Positions 8,950 through 24,277 are shown, counted from the stretch's first letter. The stretch is DNA of 64,000 nt from Chloroflexota bacterium (GCA_028287745.1 JAQBPB010000080.1:1-64000); one strand, 5' to 3'. The notes: generated from the sequence alone by a model not told the origin. Program-made: numbers and translations.

Positions 8950-9717
8950 TCACAGCAGTACTATTACAACGACGACGAGGCTGGGTTCGATTACTTTCAT
9001 AATCCTTCCTGGCGGATCTTCCGAATCATGAGCGAGTTTGTAGAAGGCTTTACCTTCCTGGCTAACATCACTAAAAGTATTACCTTCTTTGGTTCGGCCC
9101 GGTTGCCGGAAAACAGTCCCTATTACCTGTTGGCCTATACTTTGAGTAAAAAGTTAGCCGAAAATGGTTATACGATTGTCACCGGGGGCGGTCCAGGCAT
9201 TATGCAAGCCGGAAATCACGGGGCTTTTGACGCTAACGGCAAGTCGGTGGGCATTAACATCCAACTGCCCATGGAACAAAGGTCTAATCCTTATGTAAAG
9301 CAAGGTATCAGCCTGCATTATTTCTTCAGCCGCAAGGTAATGCTGGACTTCTCAGCCGAAGCTTATGTATTCTTCCCCGGCGGCTACGGTACCCTGGATG
9401 AATTCTTTGAGCTGGTGACGCTGGTCCAGACCGGCAAGATGAGCCGGGAAGTACCTATTATTATGATGGGTACTGATTTCTGGGGGCCGCTGGCTAGTTG
9501 GATGGAAGATACAATGCTTAAAAATTTAAACACCATTTCACCGGAAGATTTGAGCCTGTGGACCCTGACCGACGATATAGATGAGGTATTTAATCTTATC
9601 ACCCAGCAGGTCAATAAACAGGAAGCCACGCGGGTCGCGCAAAAAGGCACCACTGCCAAATCGCCGGATGACAAGTTGCGCCAGGCTACCCAGCCAATGA
9701 CAGGCTCCGAACAGTGA
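8947..9717 (+). CDS. LOG-family (TIGR00730) nucleotide phosphoribohydrolase-like protein
   Basis: Rossmann-fold protein of 256 residues. Family members cleave nucleoside 5'-monophosphates such as cytokinin ribotides into base and ribose phosphate. The hallmark PGGYGTLDEFFE (about residues 142-153) is intact. GSARLPE and GGGPGIMQAGNHGA form the nucleotide-binding part. The N-terminal 40 and C-terminal 40 residues are extra, polar and likely flexible. The start is ATG with AGGAGG five bases upstream. Its stop overlaps the GTG start of the next gene by four bases, so the two are translationally coupled. The biological substrate in a bacterium of this kind is unknown; nucleotide salvage or housecleaning fits the neighbouring HAD enzyme. 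Confidence 0.9.
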   Translation: MSQQYYYNDDEAGFDYFHNPSWRIFRIMSEFVEGFTFLANITKSITFFGSARLPENSPYYLLAYTLSKKLAENGYTIVTGGGPGIMQAGNHGAFDANGKSVGINIQLPMEQRSNPYVKQGISLHYFFSRKVMLDFSAEAYVFFPGGYGTLDEFFELVTLVQTGKMSREVPIIMMGTDFWGPLASWMEDTMLKNLNTISPEDLSLWTLTDDIDEVFNLITQQVNKQEATRVAQKGTTAKSPDDKLRQATQPMTGSEQ

Positions 9718-10376
9718 ACCGGCTAAAAGCCTTTGTCTTTGACGCCTATGGAACGCTCTTTGACGTTTACTCGGTCCAGGCAACCTGCGAGGAAGTCTTT
9801 CCGGGGAATGGGGCGGCTCTCAGCCGCCTGTGGCGCACCAAACAGCTTGAATACAGCTGGCTGCGTTCTTTAATGAACCGTTACGAGGACTTCTGGAAGC
9901 TCACCGGGGATGGGCTGCGCTTTAGCTGCCAGGCGCTGGGATTGCAGCCGGAACCGGCCCAGTACGAAAAGATAATGCAAAGCTATCTGACCCTGGCAGC
10001 CTTTCCGGAGACCGCCCAGGTCCTGGACCGGCTGGCCGGGCGGCCCCGGTGCATTCTTTCTAACGGCGCCCCGGCAATGCTGGAGGCAGCCGTCAGGCAT
10101 AACGGGCTGGAAAGCAAAATTGACCGGGTGCTTAGTGTGGACGAGCTTAAAGTTTACAAGCCGAACCCGGCAGTCTACCAACTAGCGGTAGACCGGCTGG
10201 GCCTGGGCAGAGAAGAAATCGGGTTTATATCGGCTAACGGCTGGGATGTTGCCGGGGCCAAAGCTTTTGGTTTAACGGTTTTCTGGCTAAACCGGCAGGC
10301 GGCCCCGGTCGAGGAATTAGGGGTTGGGCCGGATGCCATAATTACAAGTCCGCTGGAGTTGCTTGACTTAGCCTGA
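9714..10376 (+). CDS. HAD-superfamily hydrolase, type II haloacid dehalogenase-like
   Basis: Soluble 220-residue HAD enzyme. The nucleophile motif VFDAYGTLFDV lies at residues 8-18. Motif II is ILSNGAP, with Lys and Asn in DELKVYKPNP. Motif III is ISANGWDVAGAKAFG, the layout of L-2-haloacid dehalogenases (type II), with the characteristic SANGWD instead of the DD pair of phosphatases. This favours carbon-halogen hydrolysis over phosphatase action, but substrates of such annotated enzymes are often uncertain. It starts with GTG inside the stop of the LOG-type gene (GTGA overlap). Confidence 0.88.
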   Translation: MNRLKAFVFDAYGTLFDVYSVQATCEEVFPGNGAALSRLWRTKQLEYSWLRSLMNRYEDFWKLTGDGLRFSCQALGLQPEPAQYEKIMQSYLTLAAFPETAQVLDRLAGRPRCILSNGAPAMLEAAVRHNGLESKIDRVLSVDELKVYKPNPAVYQLAVDRLGLGREEIGFISANGWDVAGAKAFGLTVFWLNRQAAPVEELGVGPDAIITSPLELLDLA

Positions 10377-10393
10377 GCGGGCCAGGTCACCGC

Positions 10394-11431
10394 CTACTGG
10401 CGGGACCAATCCAGGCTAACAAACTGCTCGGCATCCCGGACAATCCGGCTGAGGTTACCGGTGGGAAGATCAATAATGGTGATGCTGGTATTGGTGCTGT
10501 TGCCGACCGCTATCGCCCGGCTGTCCGGCGACCAGACCAGCCGGTAAGGCCGGGAATTTCTATTAAAGACATGTCCTTCGAAGGGGCTTTTCTGCCCCGG
10601 TACACTCAGAAAGAAAACCGACGCACCGGCCACCGCGACCGATTTACCATCCGGCGAAATGCGGGCGCTGAAATACAGCGGCGGCGTACCCTGGGCGTAG
10701 CGGTCCTGCGAGTTGGTCAACTTGACCACGCTGGCGGCTTTGTCCGGTTCGCCGAAATAGAGGTTAAAATCGTGGGAGTTAGCTTCCCACAGTCCCTGGC
10801 GCTGGTCCGGAGTCCAGTCGTAGAGCAGCATAGCATCGCCCACAGCGGTTTTAACCGGGGTAAGGGTGTGCGTGGCTACCTGGCAGAGGAAAAGCGCGGT
10901 AGCATTCGAGCGCATGACGATATAGTCGCCTTTGGGGGACCAGTTGAGCAGTTCTAGCTGAGAGCTGCCATCGGCCATGCAGTAGTCCTGCGAGTCAGTG
11001 CCATCAAGCTTCTGGCTGCGAATAGCGACCTGGGCCACCGCCGTAGAACCGCGCTGCGCCGTTTGGCCGCCTGCGGCCAGGTAAGCAATCCGCTGCCCGT
11101 CCGGCGAGAACAGCGGCGAACGGCCATCGGCGAATTTTTGTTTCCCGGTGCCATCCGGGTTAAGTAAGATAATTTCCGCCTTTGCATTGCTGTAAACTAT
11201 CTTACCGGGATACTTGCCGGGCAGCGCCTCGGAGCCTTCACCTGAATCAAGAGCTACCGGCGTATACTGGGCGGCGATTTGCTGCCGGGTGTTGATGACT
11301 ATAAATGTCAAGGGAACACTGATTGCCACAAAGAACAAAAGCACCCCAAACACAAAAAAGATCAGTTTGGTGCGGCCTTTTCCAGGCTCGATAGTATTCT
11401 GCCCTGGTTTTTTTTCGGGGAATTTAGCCAT
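10394..11431 (-). CDS. Membrane-anchored WD40/TolB-like beta-propeller protein
   Basis: About 345 residues. A polar N-terminus (rich in Lys and Pro) is followed by one membrane helix (LIFFVFGVLLFFVAISVPLT), after which the chain should be extracytoplasmic. The rest contains at least four PD40-type blades with the SPDG signature: PLFSPDGQRIAYL, LNWSPKGDYIVM, ARISPDGKSVAVA and LVWSPDSRAIAVG. Such propellers mostly mediate protein contacts; no enzyme residues are evident. The start is uncertain: ATG at 11431 gives a natural N-terminus, while GTG at 11452 adds seven residues. Neither has a clear ribosome binding site. It converges with the HAD gene, leaving only 17 bases between. Confidence 0.8.
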   Translation of the reverse strand: MAKFPEKKPGQNTIEPGKGRTKLIFFVFGVLLFFVAISVPLTFIVINTRQQIAAQYTPVALDSGEGSEALPGKYPGKIVYSNAKAEIILLNPDGTGKQKFADGRSPLFSPDGQRIAYLAAGGQTAQRGSTAVAQVAIRSQKLDGTDSQDYCMADGSSQLELLNWSPKGDYIVMRSNATALFLCQVATHTLTPVKTAVGDAMLLYDWTPDQRQGLWEANSHDFNLYFGEPDKAASVVKLTNSQDRYAQGTPPLYFSARISPDGKSVAVAGASVFFLSVPGQKSPFEGHVFNRNSRPYRLVWSPDSRAIAVGNSTNTSITIIDLPTGNLSRIVRDAEQFVSLDWSRQ

Positions 11432-11656
11432 TTGAAAAATTCTAGTAGACACCCGGAAAGAGTTTTGCCTATTGTAGCCGGGCCGGTTTTTACGCTTTTT
11501 ACCACATACTTAAAGAACATTACATCCGCATATAGAGCAACTGGTTACCCCGGAATTATAATACTTTAACAGGGGGCTTGCTGCTTTTTAGGGCCAGCAT
11601 TAAGGTTTTACCGGGAGTTTTTACTGCTTATTAATAAATAAAGCCCCTGTCAGTCC
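11432..11656. other. Gap between propeller gene and the rpoC terminator
   Basis: AT-rich stretch containing a TATAAT on the minus strand (near 11555-11565) without a good -35. No gene is seen. Confidence 0.4.
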
Positions 11657-11702
11657 AAAAGAAAAAGGTAGCGGCCATTTCGGGCCGCTACCTTTTTCTT
11701 TT
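11657..11702 (-). terminator. Intrinsic terminator of rpoBC
   Basis: A perfect 20-base stem (11657-11676 with 11683-11702) encloses ATTTCG. Its GC-rich core is flanked by A- and T-rich ends. It lies 21 bases after the rpoC stop. Confidence 0.92.
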
Positions 11703-11722
11703 AGTTACTGGTTCAGACTGGC

Positions 11723-16381
<4,659 letters not shown>

Positions 16382-16616
16382 CTATTGTTATCCCCCGTTT
16401 GAATAATTATATGAGGGTGGCCCTGTCGCCTTTGTCAGGGACCGCATCTTCTATCACTAGTAATAAGAAAAAGATAATTTCTATAAAGCAGTTTTCAGTG
16501 GCCGAAGTAGCCAGTAGTCAGTTTACGGTCTGTTAGGCGCAGTAAGTTACATTTAGAAACTACTCTAACAACTTTCGTTTAACTGGCTACTGGCTACTGC
16601 TACTGGTTACTTATTA
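16382..16616 (-). repeat. rpoB-rpoC spacer with degenerate heptamer repeats
   Basis: On the minus strand, units close to TAGCCAG recur without gaps just after the rpoB stop (16582-16611: TAACCAG, TAGCAG, TAGCCAG, TAGCCAG). On the plus strand the same unit occurs twice at 16507-16521. The two groups face each other, so about 20 bases could pair as an imperfect hairpin with a loop of about 50 bases. No terminator with a T-run is seen. Confidence 0.6.
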
Positions 16617-19600
16617 TTAACGGTCGTCACCCTGGTTCTCGAAGCCGGAAAGGTTAATGCCATCCAGTTCGCTAAGGTAATCGCCGCCGGTGTCTTCGCC
16701 GAATTCAATCGGGGCTTCTTCCTCGTTCAGAACTTCGATATTAAGACCGAGACTCTGCAGCTCTTTGACCAACACCTTGAAGGACTCCGGCACACCGGCT
16801 TCATTAATGTTCTCGCCCTTGACAATCGCCTCGTAGGTCTTGACCCGGCCGATGACATCATCGGATTTAACGGTAATCATTTCCTGGAGGATGTGGGCGG
16901 CACCATAAGCTTCCAGCGCCCAGACTTCCATCTCACCAAACCGCTGTCCACCGAACTGAGCCTTACCACCCAGAGGCTGCTGGGTAACCAGCGAGTAAGG
17001 TCCGGTCGAGCGGGCGTGGATCTTGTCTTCGACAAGGTGAGCTAATTTCAAGAAGTAAATCACCCCGACCATTACCGGCTGGTCGAATTGTTCACCGGTC
17101 CGGCCGTCAAACAACTGGATTTTACCGTCTTCGGGCAGCCCAGCCTCGCGCAGCATGTCCTGGATTTCGCTTTCGTGAGCGCCATCGAAGACCGGTGTCG
17201 CGATCTTGATGCCCAACCGGGAAGCGGCCCAACCCAGGTGGGTTTCAAGCAACTGGCCCAGGTTCATACGCGAAGGCACACCAATCGGGTTCAAGACGAT
17301 CTGGATCGGGCGGCCATCCGGCAAGAACGGCATATCTTCCAGCGGCAACACCCGGCTAATTACACCTTTGTTACCGTGGCGACCGGCCATTTTGTCACCG
17401 GCGCTGATCTTGCGCTTCTGAGCCAGCGATACCCGGACCATCTGGTTTACACCGGCCGGTAACTCGTCGTTATTCTCGCGGCTGAAAATCTTGACGTTAA
17501 TAACCTTACCCCGGACACCGTTAGGTACGCGCAGGGAAGTATCTTTAACTTCACGCGCTTTCTCACCGAAGATGGCCCGCAAGAGGCGTTCTTCCGCCGT
17601 TAGTTCGGTTTCACCTTTAGGGGTGATTTTACCGACCAGGATGTCGTTCGGCTGGACTTCGGCACCGACATAGATAATGCCGCGCTCGTCCAGATCCCGC
17701 AGACTTTCCTCACCGACGTTCGGGATATCGCGAGTGATTTCCTCCGGTCCCAGCTTGGTATCGCGGGCTTCGGTTTCGTACTTTTCAATATGGATACTGG
17801 TGAAAATGTCTTCCCGGACCAGTTCTTCACTGACCAGGATAGCATCTTCGAAGTTTCCGCCTTCCCAGGGCATAAAGGCTACCAGGATGTTCTGACCGAG
17901 GGCCAATTCGCCTTCTTCGGTGGAAGAGTTGTCGGCAATGGCCTGGCCTTTTATAATCCGGTCCCCCTTCGAAATCGAAGGGCGCTGGTTGATACAGGTG
18001 TCCTGGTTGGAGCGCAAGAACTTCTGAAGGTTATGGACGTGTTCTACGTCATCGTCGTCGGTGATAACAATCCGGGTCGCGGTAACTTCGGTCGCGGTAC
18101 CGGTCGCCAGGGACAAGAGTACCCGGCCGCTATCGCGCGCGGTCTGCCACTCCATACCCGTACCGACTACCGGCGACTGAGGCCGCAACAAAGGCACCGC
18201 CTGGCGCTGCATGTTCGCTCCCATCAAGGCCCGGTTAGCATCATCATGCTCCAGGAACGGAATAAGGGCGGTAGCTACGCTGACGACCTGCTTTGGCGAA
18301 ACGTCCACATAGTCGATCATGTCAGGCGCCTCGGCTACGAATTTATCTTTGTAGCGGGCGGCGACACGTTCGGCAATAAAGTGGCCTTCTTCGTCCAACC
18401 GGACGTTGGCTTCAGCGATGCGGTACTCTTCTTCGCGGTCAGCGCTCAGATAATCAATCTGGGCCGAAACCACCGGACGAATACGGATGGACTTCAGGCT
18501 CAAAGCGGAAATCCGGTCGGCCAGAGCCTGGTCAATCTGGGCCCCTTCTTCGCCGACAACTTCGCCGCTGGCGGGGTCGGTGAGGGTCTCACGTAAGAAT
18601 TTGCCGACCAGCTGGCTGGCTTCGTTATCAACCCGGTGCGCTACCTTGCGGTAGGGGGTTTCGATGAAACCGTACTGGTTGATCTGGGCGTAGGTTGCCA
18701 GGTTACCGATAAGACCGATGTTCGGACCCTCGGGGGTTTCAATCGGGCAAATCCGGCCGTAGTGTGAATGGTGAACGTCGCGGACGTCGAACCCGGCCCG
18801 GTCGCGGTTCAAACCGCCCGGTCCCAGGGCTGACAGGCGCCGTTTGTGGGTCAACTCGGCCAGCGGGTTGTTCTGGTCCATAAACTGGGACAACTGGCTG
18901 CCGCCGAAGAATTCGCGCATCGCGGCCACAACCGGCCGGATGTTAATCAGGGAGTTAGGCGCGGCGGTAGTCGGGTCGGTGATGCTCATGCGCTCTTTGA
19001 TGACGCGTTCCATGCGCAACAGACCAATCCGCAACTGGTTCTGGATCAACTCACCAACCGCCCGGATACGCCGGTTGCCCAGGTGGTCAATATCGTCGGC
19101 ATGGCCTTCGCCGTTGTTCAGGCGGATAAGCATGTCAATGATAGCCAGGACATCGGACCGGGTCAGATGGCGCTCGGTCGGAGCGGGTTCCAGCTTGAGA
19201 CGTTTATTCAATTTGTAGCGGCCAACCCGGGCCAGGTCATACCGGCGAGAGTTGAACAGCAGCGAGTCCAGCAGGGAGCGAGCATTGTCAAGGGTCGGCG
19301 GGTCGCCCGGCCGTAAGCGCTTGTAAAGCTCGATCAGGGCTTCCTCACCGTTGGTGGTCGGGTCCTTGTCAATCGTTTGCTGGATAGTCAGGCTGTTGGA
19401 AGAGCGTTCCGCCCCGGTAGGAGTATTAAAAGCACTCTGGTTGGCGGCGGTGAAAAGCTCCAGCAGTTCTTCATTCGAGCCGGTCTGGGCCGGTTTTACA
19501 TCGGGGTTCAGCACAGCCAGAACTGCCCGTAAAAGAACGGTTACCGGGATTTTACGCTTGCGGTCAACTTTAACGCTCATCACGTTTTTGTTAGAGGTTT

Positions 19601-20168
19601 CAAACTCCAACCAGGCACCACGGTTAGGAATGAGTTTGGCACCATAATATTTGCGGCCGCTAACCGGGTCTTCATCTTCGACAAAATAAATACCAGGGCT
19701 GCGGACCAACTGGGAAACCACCACGCGCTCGGCCCCGTTGATTACGAAGGTGCCGTTTTCGCTCATGATGGGGAAATCCCCCATAAAGATTTCGCTCTCG
19801 TTAACTTCGCCGGTTTCCTTGATTACCAACCGGACATTGACACGCAAAGGAGCCGAATAGGTAGCATCCCTATCGCGGCATTCGGCGTCAGTATAACGCG
19901 GCTTATCAAAATGGTAATCTAAAAAATGTAGCTCCATACTCTTGCGAGTGAAATCCTCAATCGGCGAGATTTCATCAAAGAGTTCGCGCAAACCTTCCCG
20001 TTTGAACCATTCGAAACTGTCGATCTGGGTCTGAATCAGCCGGGGCATCTCCAGTACCGTCGGGATACGGGAGAACCAATGCCGGTCGGGTCTTTTCAGT
20101 TTTGCGTCATTTTCGGCACCTGCTTGGAAAATCGAAGGGGAGAGTTTATTGAGAGCAGCCATTGACAT
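16617..20168 (-). CDS. rpoB: DNA-directed RNA polymerase subunit beta
   Basis: Second catalytic subunit, 1183 residues. The early [18 protein letters not shown] motif, the rifampicin pocket ([15 protein letters not shown], then [14 protein letters not shown]) and the downstream [11 protein letters not shown] are all intact. The residues that usually mutate in rifampicin resistance (Asp, His and Ser of the pocket) are the sensitive forms. The C-terminal part has [20 protein letters not shown] and [15 protein letters not shown]. The start is ATG with AAGGAG 11 bases upstream. No rplJ-rplL lies in front; the gene has its own promoter (20382-20410) and a leader of about 200 bases. In many bacteria rplL precedes rpoB, so the operon seems split here. 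Confidence 0.98.
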   Translation of the reverse strand: MSMAALNKLSPSIFQAGAENDAKLKRPDRHWFSRIPTVLEMPRLIQTQIDSFEWFKREGLRELFDEISPIEDFTRKSMELHFLDYHFDKPRYTDAECRDRDATYSAPLRVNVRLVIKETGEVNESEIFMGDFPIMSENGTFVINGAERVVVSQLVRSPGIYFVEDEDPVSGRKYYGAKLIPNRGAWLEFETSNKNVMSVKVDRKRKIPVTVLLRAVLAVLNPDVKPAQTGSNEELLELFTAANQSAFNTPTGAERSSNSLTIQQTIDKDPTTNGEEALIELYKRLRPGDPPTLDNARSLLDSLLFNSRRYDLARVGRYKLNKRLKLEPAPTERHLTRSDVLAIIDMLIRLNNGEGHADDIDHLGNRRIRAVGELIQNQLRIGLLRMERVIKERMSITDPTTAAPNSLINIRPVVAAMREFFGGSQLSQFMDQNNPLAELTHKRRLSALGPGGLNRDRAGFDVRDVHHSHYGRICPIETPEGPNIGLIGNLATYAQINQYGFIETPYRKVAHRVDNEASQLVGKFLRETLTDPASGEVVGEEGAQIDQALADRISALSLKSIRIRPVVSAQIDYLSADREEEYRIAEANVRLDEEGHFIAERVAARYKDKFVAEAPDMIDYVDVSPKQVVSVATALIPFLEHDDANRALMGANMQRQAVPLLRPQSPVVGTGMEWQTARDSGRVLLSLATGTATEVTATRIVITDDDDVEHVHNLQKFLRSNQDTCINQRPSISKGDRIIKGQAIADNSSTEEGELALGQNILVAFMPWEGGNFEDAILVSEELVREDIFTSIHIEKYETEARDTKLGPEEITRDIPNVGEESLRDLDERGIIYVGAEVQPNDILVGKITPKGETELTAEERLLRAIFGEKAREVKDTSLRVPNGVRGKVINVKIFSRENNDELPAGVNQMVRVSLAQKRKISAGDKMAGRHGNKGVISRVLPLEDMPFLPDGRPIQIVLNPIGVPSRMNLGQLLETHLGWAASRLGIKIATPVFDGAHESEIQDMLREAGLPEDGKIQLFDGRTGEQFDQPVMVGVIYFLKLAHLVEDKIHARSTGPYSLVTQQPLGGKAQFGGQRFGEMEVWALEAYGAAHILQEMITVKSDDVIGRVKTYEAIVKGENINEAGVPESFKVLVKELQSLGLNIEVLNEEEAPIEFGEDTGGDYLSELDGINLSGFENQGDDR

Positions 20169-20482
20169 GTGTTTAATTACTCCTTAAATCACACCGCACC
20201 CTCACCTGCCTGAAGGTGACAATGCAATAAGCACGTACCTAACTGACCTGTGGAAGCGGTTTTGAAACTTAATCAGCCGGGGGTTATCTCAGCAATGAGA
20301 CTTAGTTTCGTATGCCCTCTTCAGGACCGGGTTTAGTAGTGCTTTCCTTCTTAAAAAGAAATATTCAAATTGTAGGCGCAAATTATACTAGGAAAGCCCT
20401 CTCAGGTCAAGAGGGCCGCTTTGTATTTTCTATATTTTCATGAACTCTAATCCCTTTTTAATTATAGCCTTTAATTTAGCGG
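20169..20482 (-). other. rpoB leader and promoter region
   Basis: It holds the rpoB promoter, an inverted repeat (20396-20416) and a leader of about 200 bases before the rpoB ATG. I found no ribosomal-protein binding fold I could name. Confidence 0.5.
20382..20410 (-). promoter_or_regulatory. Promoter of rpoBC
   Basis: On the minus strand TTGACC (20410-20405), 17 bases, TATAAT (20387-20382). The -35 lies between the two arms of an inverted repeat, GCCCTCT (20396-20402) and AGAGGGC (20410-20416). That repeat may be the terminator of the upstream peptidase gene or an operator. Confidence 0.75.
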
Positions 20483-23400
20483 CTAGGTTTTACTGATTTT
20501 ACTACAGGTAAGCCTGTTTGCGCCATTGCCATTGGCTAAAACTTTAAGCTGCGGTTTGCCAGCATTACCAAAACCGCTAAATTTCAGACCAAAGATAGCA
20601 TTGCCGTTCCCCAGGACCAGGCTGTTGGCGGTGCTGGCACCGGCAATAGTGAGGGCCGGACCGGTCGGACTGCACACACCATTAATACTTACGCCTGCCG
20701 GAATGGTCAGGGGTTTGTTTGCCTGGTTGGCTAAAGTTATGGTCTGCCCGGCGTTAAGGGCCAGGTTAACGGTCCCGCGGGACGCCGCAGATTGCAAAAG
20801 CGCGTAGCGTAAATAGCCGCAGGTAGTTGTATCGTTAGAATTGGCATCGGTTTTTGTCACCACCAGCGGCTGGCAGCCGGAAGTTATGGTAAGCGTCTGG
20901 CTATTTGATTGGGTGTTGCCGGTTTGCGGGTTTACTACCGTAATTGAAGGGGTCCCGGCGGAAGCAATGTAATTAGCCGGTAGGGATATCGTAACCATGC
21001 GATGATTGATATAGGTAGTTGTAATTCCCTGGATGGCCGAACTGTTCCAGTAAACAATTGAACCGGCTACAAAATTCAGCCCGTTAATCGTCAGGGTGAA
21101 AGATGGGCCGCCTGCCGTTAGCTTATCGGGGAAGATACCTGTAAGGAATGGGGTGGTATTGGTAATGTTGAAAGGTTTAGCAGCCGCATCCGCCACTCTG
21201 GGGGCCGGGTTGCGGACCGCTACCTGGACCGTACCGCTGGCGGCAATGTCCGAGCCGGAAATTAGAGCGGTAAGCTGCCCGCCATTGACAAAAGTAGTCG
21301 GGCGCGCCGTGCCGTTCCACAATATACTGGCCCCATTGACAAAATCCGACCCGTTAACGGTCAATTTGAAATTATCGCCACCCGCTGACGTGCCTACCGG
21401 TAGCAGGCCGCTTATGGCAGGCTGGGGGTTATTGACCGTAAACTGGAGACTGCCGGAAGTGCCGCCGCTGGGGGCGGGGTTAAGGACCGCTACCGGGAAA
21501 TACCCGGCAGTGGAAAGGTCGGACGCGGGAATCTGGGCCGTTAGCTGGCCGCTGTTTATAAAGGTAACCGGGCGCGCCTTGCCGTTCCATAGGAGACTGG
21601 CCCCATTGAAAAAGTTCGTCCCGCTAAGGGTCAGGGTAAGCCCGGCGCTTCCGCGCAAGACGCTGGTTTGAGATAGGGTAGTCAGGACCGGCACCGGGTT
21701 ATAGACCGTACAGCTATAAGTCGATTGAAAAGTCAAAGACCAGCCAACCAGGGTGCCGGTATCCGAGGACGCTAGATCGGCTACGTTCAGGGTCCAGTTA
21801 CCGGTTACCGGCTTATTATTCAGGGCATCCAGGGACTGTTCAGGCTGGAAACTGCCGGTATAGGGTGGGACGCCGGTTACGATAGAGGTAGCAGCCTGGC
21901 TGTCAAAAACGGTCCCGGTGTAATTCTTGCCGTTACTGCCCTGCCGGTTAGATAGTAAGACCGAGGTGCTGTCCGGCGCAACCAGTTTTAATGTTAAATC
22001 GCCGTCCCAGGTGTGGTTAATATTAACCGTCACATTGACGTCCGCCGCCTTAAAACCCGCAAGGACATTCATGGTCGAGTTAAGCCCGACCGCATCGTTA
22101 TCGGGAATAGCGGCCGGGCTGCTTGAGGTATAGGATGTGACCTGGCCGGTGCCAATCTTCAGAGAAAAGTTATAAACATAGGAAAGGTTACTATTATAAG
22201 TAACCGCCAGCCGGAAGTTAAGGGTATCCCCGCAGGTCTGGGTGTAAACGGTGGAAAAAACGTAATTAACCGAGTTAGCCGCCGAACTCTTGGGGGCTAT
22301 GTTGGGATAGCCGGAGGTCGCACCGGTAAGATTGGCGGTCCCACCGGTCAGTGAAAGCGTGCCGGAAATGCCGGTCGCGGCCAGGTTGCCGGTATTTGTC
22401 AGGGTAATTTTCAGGCCAATGGTTTCGCCAGGGTCCACCACACCGTTGCCATTACCCGCCAGTTCGATTATAGGTTCGAGCGAGCCGGTCAGGAACGGGG
22501 CCGGGATTACAAAAGCATTGAGAAAAGCCGTGACATCCTTGATTGAGCCCTTGCCGGTGGTATAGTCCCAACCTACCCGGGCCGAAACCCCGGTATAACC
22601 GTCTGTTACATCGTAAGCCCAGGCGGTGGAGAAATTTTTGTAAATAAAGCTGTTCAGGCCGCCCACCGGCCCGCCTTTTTTCTGAACGGCCAGGGCGGCG
22701 ATACCGGCCAGGAAAGGCGCGCTGGCACTGGTACCGCCGCCCAGGTAGCAATCGGTACAACTGTTAGGCGTACCAGGGTTTGAAACAATATAGATTATCT
22801 GGCCGCTTGCCGGGGCGCCGTTGGTGCTAATATCCGGTTGCAGGCGCGTATTGGTGGCCGGGTTGGTAAATTTGGCTTCTACCGGCGGGTTGACCGAATC
22901 CTGATAAGCCGGGCGAGGATACAGGGCCGGGTTCCGGGTAGAAGCGGCCCCACCGCTGGAAGAACCGCTATTGGCCTGCAGACAGCCTGGGTCATTCCCG
23001 GCTGTACAACTCCAGGCAGTCTCATTTTGCCAGGTATTATTGGAGGTATTGCGGTCAAGCGCCGTCGCGCCAACCGCCGTTACCAGGGGGTCGCTGGCCG
23101 GGAAACTACTGAAACCTACGTTAGTTGGCGTACCGTTGGGATTACATTCAAAAGCGCCGTTATCGCCGGTGCTGAAGAAAACCGGCAGGCCCCTGGCGGC
23201 GGCATTTTGAAAAATAATGCCGTAGGCTTGAATAGTCGAAGAACTCATGGTCTGCTCGCAAGTGCCCCAGCTATTACTTAGCGTACTTACATTATCGTCT
23301 ACCGCCTTCTGGAGAGCGGTGCCTAAAGAACCGAAGTCCTTGCCCTTCGCTACATAAAAGCGAACACTGGCATTTGGAGCAGCGGTTAGCGTCAACTGGA

Positions 23401-24277
23401 CATCCATGTTGGCTTCGAAACGAAGGCCATCCTCACTGGCCGGTGAAAGATTGCTGGCCGGTTCAGCCGCAACCAGGCTGACTGTGCCCGGTATGCCGTT
23501 AGCCGACTTCCAGCGGTTGGTGTCATTCAGGTCGGGCGCGCCCCACAGCACAATACCGGCGTTAACACCGCTTCCATTTAAGGTAGAGGGGAAATTATAG
23601 GTGGCGCGGAGGCTGGCCGGGGTATTCTGGCTGACGCTATTTTTGGAAATTCCAGGTTTAACTTTGACCGAATGGGTTTTGGCGTTGTGCAACTGGTCAA
23701 AACCCAGCACGCCTTTAATATTCTTCGAAAGTGAAGCAGGTAACTTGAGCGGCGCGACATTAATCAGGCCAACTTCGCCGCTGGCCGCCGCCCGGTATTC
23801 GCTGCGGGTGCCGAACGCCTTGTCCCGCTGCGCGCTCGTGCCTTTGAAGCTTAAGACCAGGCCGCTGGGGCTCTCATAGTTCAGGCTTAGACCCTGAGCA
23901 GCAAAATACTTCTTCAGGTCGCCAATATCTTTGGAGTCGGGAGCAAAGCTCAGGCGGTATTCGGCTTCGGTGATGGGCTGGTTGTAGCGGGGCGAGGCCG
24001 GGTCTGAAACTCCCTCGGCCAGGGCTTTGAAAGCCGCCTCATTGCGGGGCGCCAGCACGACCACCACCGGAACTTCGTCCTGGTCTGACGCAGCCCGGCC
24101 CGGTGGTGGACCGGCCGGAACCCCCAGGTCAGGCGCAACGGTCCCCGGCAGTTCCACTACCAGGTCGGGATTGACCTGGGCCAGGGTAATTACCGGTAAA
24201 TTGGTCGAAAATAAAATAGAAAAAATAACCAGGCAGGCGATAACCGCTTTGAACTTAATTCGGAACATCCAGCTCAT
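20483..24277 (-). CDS. Secreted sedolisin/kumamolisin-type (S53) peptidase with PPC and TIG modules
   Basis: Exported protein of 1264 residues. Signal peptide about 1-33. The S53 activation domain (about 65-200) is removed on maturation. The peptidase domain (about 215-580) has Glu288, Asp292 and Ser517 (GGTSAS) as the triad and Asp372 as the oxyanion residue. The calcium-binding end (DVTDGYTG, WDYTTGKGS) is present. A repeat-like domain with DPGETIGLKITLTNTGN follows, then a proprotein-convertase P-type domain (TWDGDLTLKLVAPD), then three IPT/TIG Ig-like domains, each with a FxNGAS/xxWNG pattern. The C-terminal 120 residues start with a TKTDANSNDTTTCGYLRYAL motif like the start of bacterial parallel beta-helix/CSLREA domains. 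S53 enzymes usually digest protein at acidic pH, which suggests a scavenging role outside the cell. Confidence 0.93.
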   Translation of the reverse strand: MSWMFRIKFKAVIACLVIFSILFSTNLPVITLAQVNPDLVVELPGTVAPDLGVPAGPPPGRAASDQDEVPVVVVLAPRNEAAFKALAEGVSDPASPRYNQPITEAEYRLSFAPDSKDIGDLKKYFAAQGLSLNYESPSGLVLSFKGTSAQRDKAFGTRSEYRAAASGEVGLINVAPLKLPASLSKNIKGVLGFDQLHNAKTHSVKVKPGISKNSVSQNTPASLRATYNFPSTLNGSGVNAGIVLWGAPDLNDTNRWKSANGIPGTVSLVAAEPASNLSPASEDGLRFEANMDVQLTLTAAPNASVRFYVAKGKDFGSLGTALQKAVDDNVSTLSNSWGTCEQTMSSSTIQAYGIIFQNAAARGLPVFFSTGDNGAFECNPNGTPTNVGFSSFPASDPLVTAVGATALDRNTSNNTWQNETAWSCTAGNDPGCLQANSGSSSGGAASTRNPALYPRPAYQDSVNPPVEAKFTNPATNTRLQPDISTNGAPASGQIIYIVSNPGTPNSCTDCYLGGGTSASAPFLAGIAALAVQKKGGPVGGLNSFIYKNFSTAWAYDVTDGYTGVSARVGWDYTTGKGSIKDVTAFLNAFVIPAPFLTGSLEPIIELAGNGNGVVDPGETIGLKITLTNTGNLAATGISGTLSLTGGTANLTGATSGYPNIAPKSSAANSVNYVFSTVYTQTCGDTLNFRLAVTYNSNLSYVYNFSLKIGTGQVTSYTSSSPAAIPDNDAVGLNSTMNVLAGFKAADVNVTVNINHTWDGDLTLKLVAPDSTSVLLSNRQGSNGKNYTGTVFDSQAATSIVTGVPPYTGSFQPEQSLDALNNKPVTGNWTLNVADLASSDTGTLVGWSLTFQSTYSCTVYNPVPVLTTLSQTSVLRGSAGLTLTLSGTNFFNGASLLWNGKARPVTFINSGQLTAQIPASDLSTAGYFPVAVLNPAPSGGTSGSLQFTVNNPQPAISGLLPVGTSAGGDNFKLTVNGSDFVNGASILWNGTARPTTFVNGGQLTALISGSDIAASGTVQVAVRNPAPRVADAAAKPFNITNTTPFLTGIFPDKLTAGGPSFTLTINGLNFVAGSIVYWNSSAIQGITTTYINHRMVTISLPANYIASAGTPSITVVNPQTGNTQSNSQTLTITSGCQPLVVTKTDANSNDTTTCGYLRYALLQSAASRGTVNLALNAGQTITLANQANKPLTIPAGVSINGVCSPTGPALTIAGASTANSLVLGNGNAIFGLKFSGFGNAGKPQLKVLANGNGANRLTCSKISKT

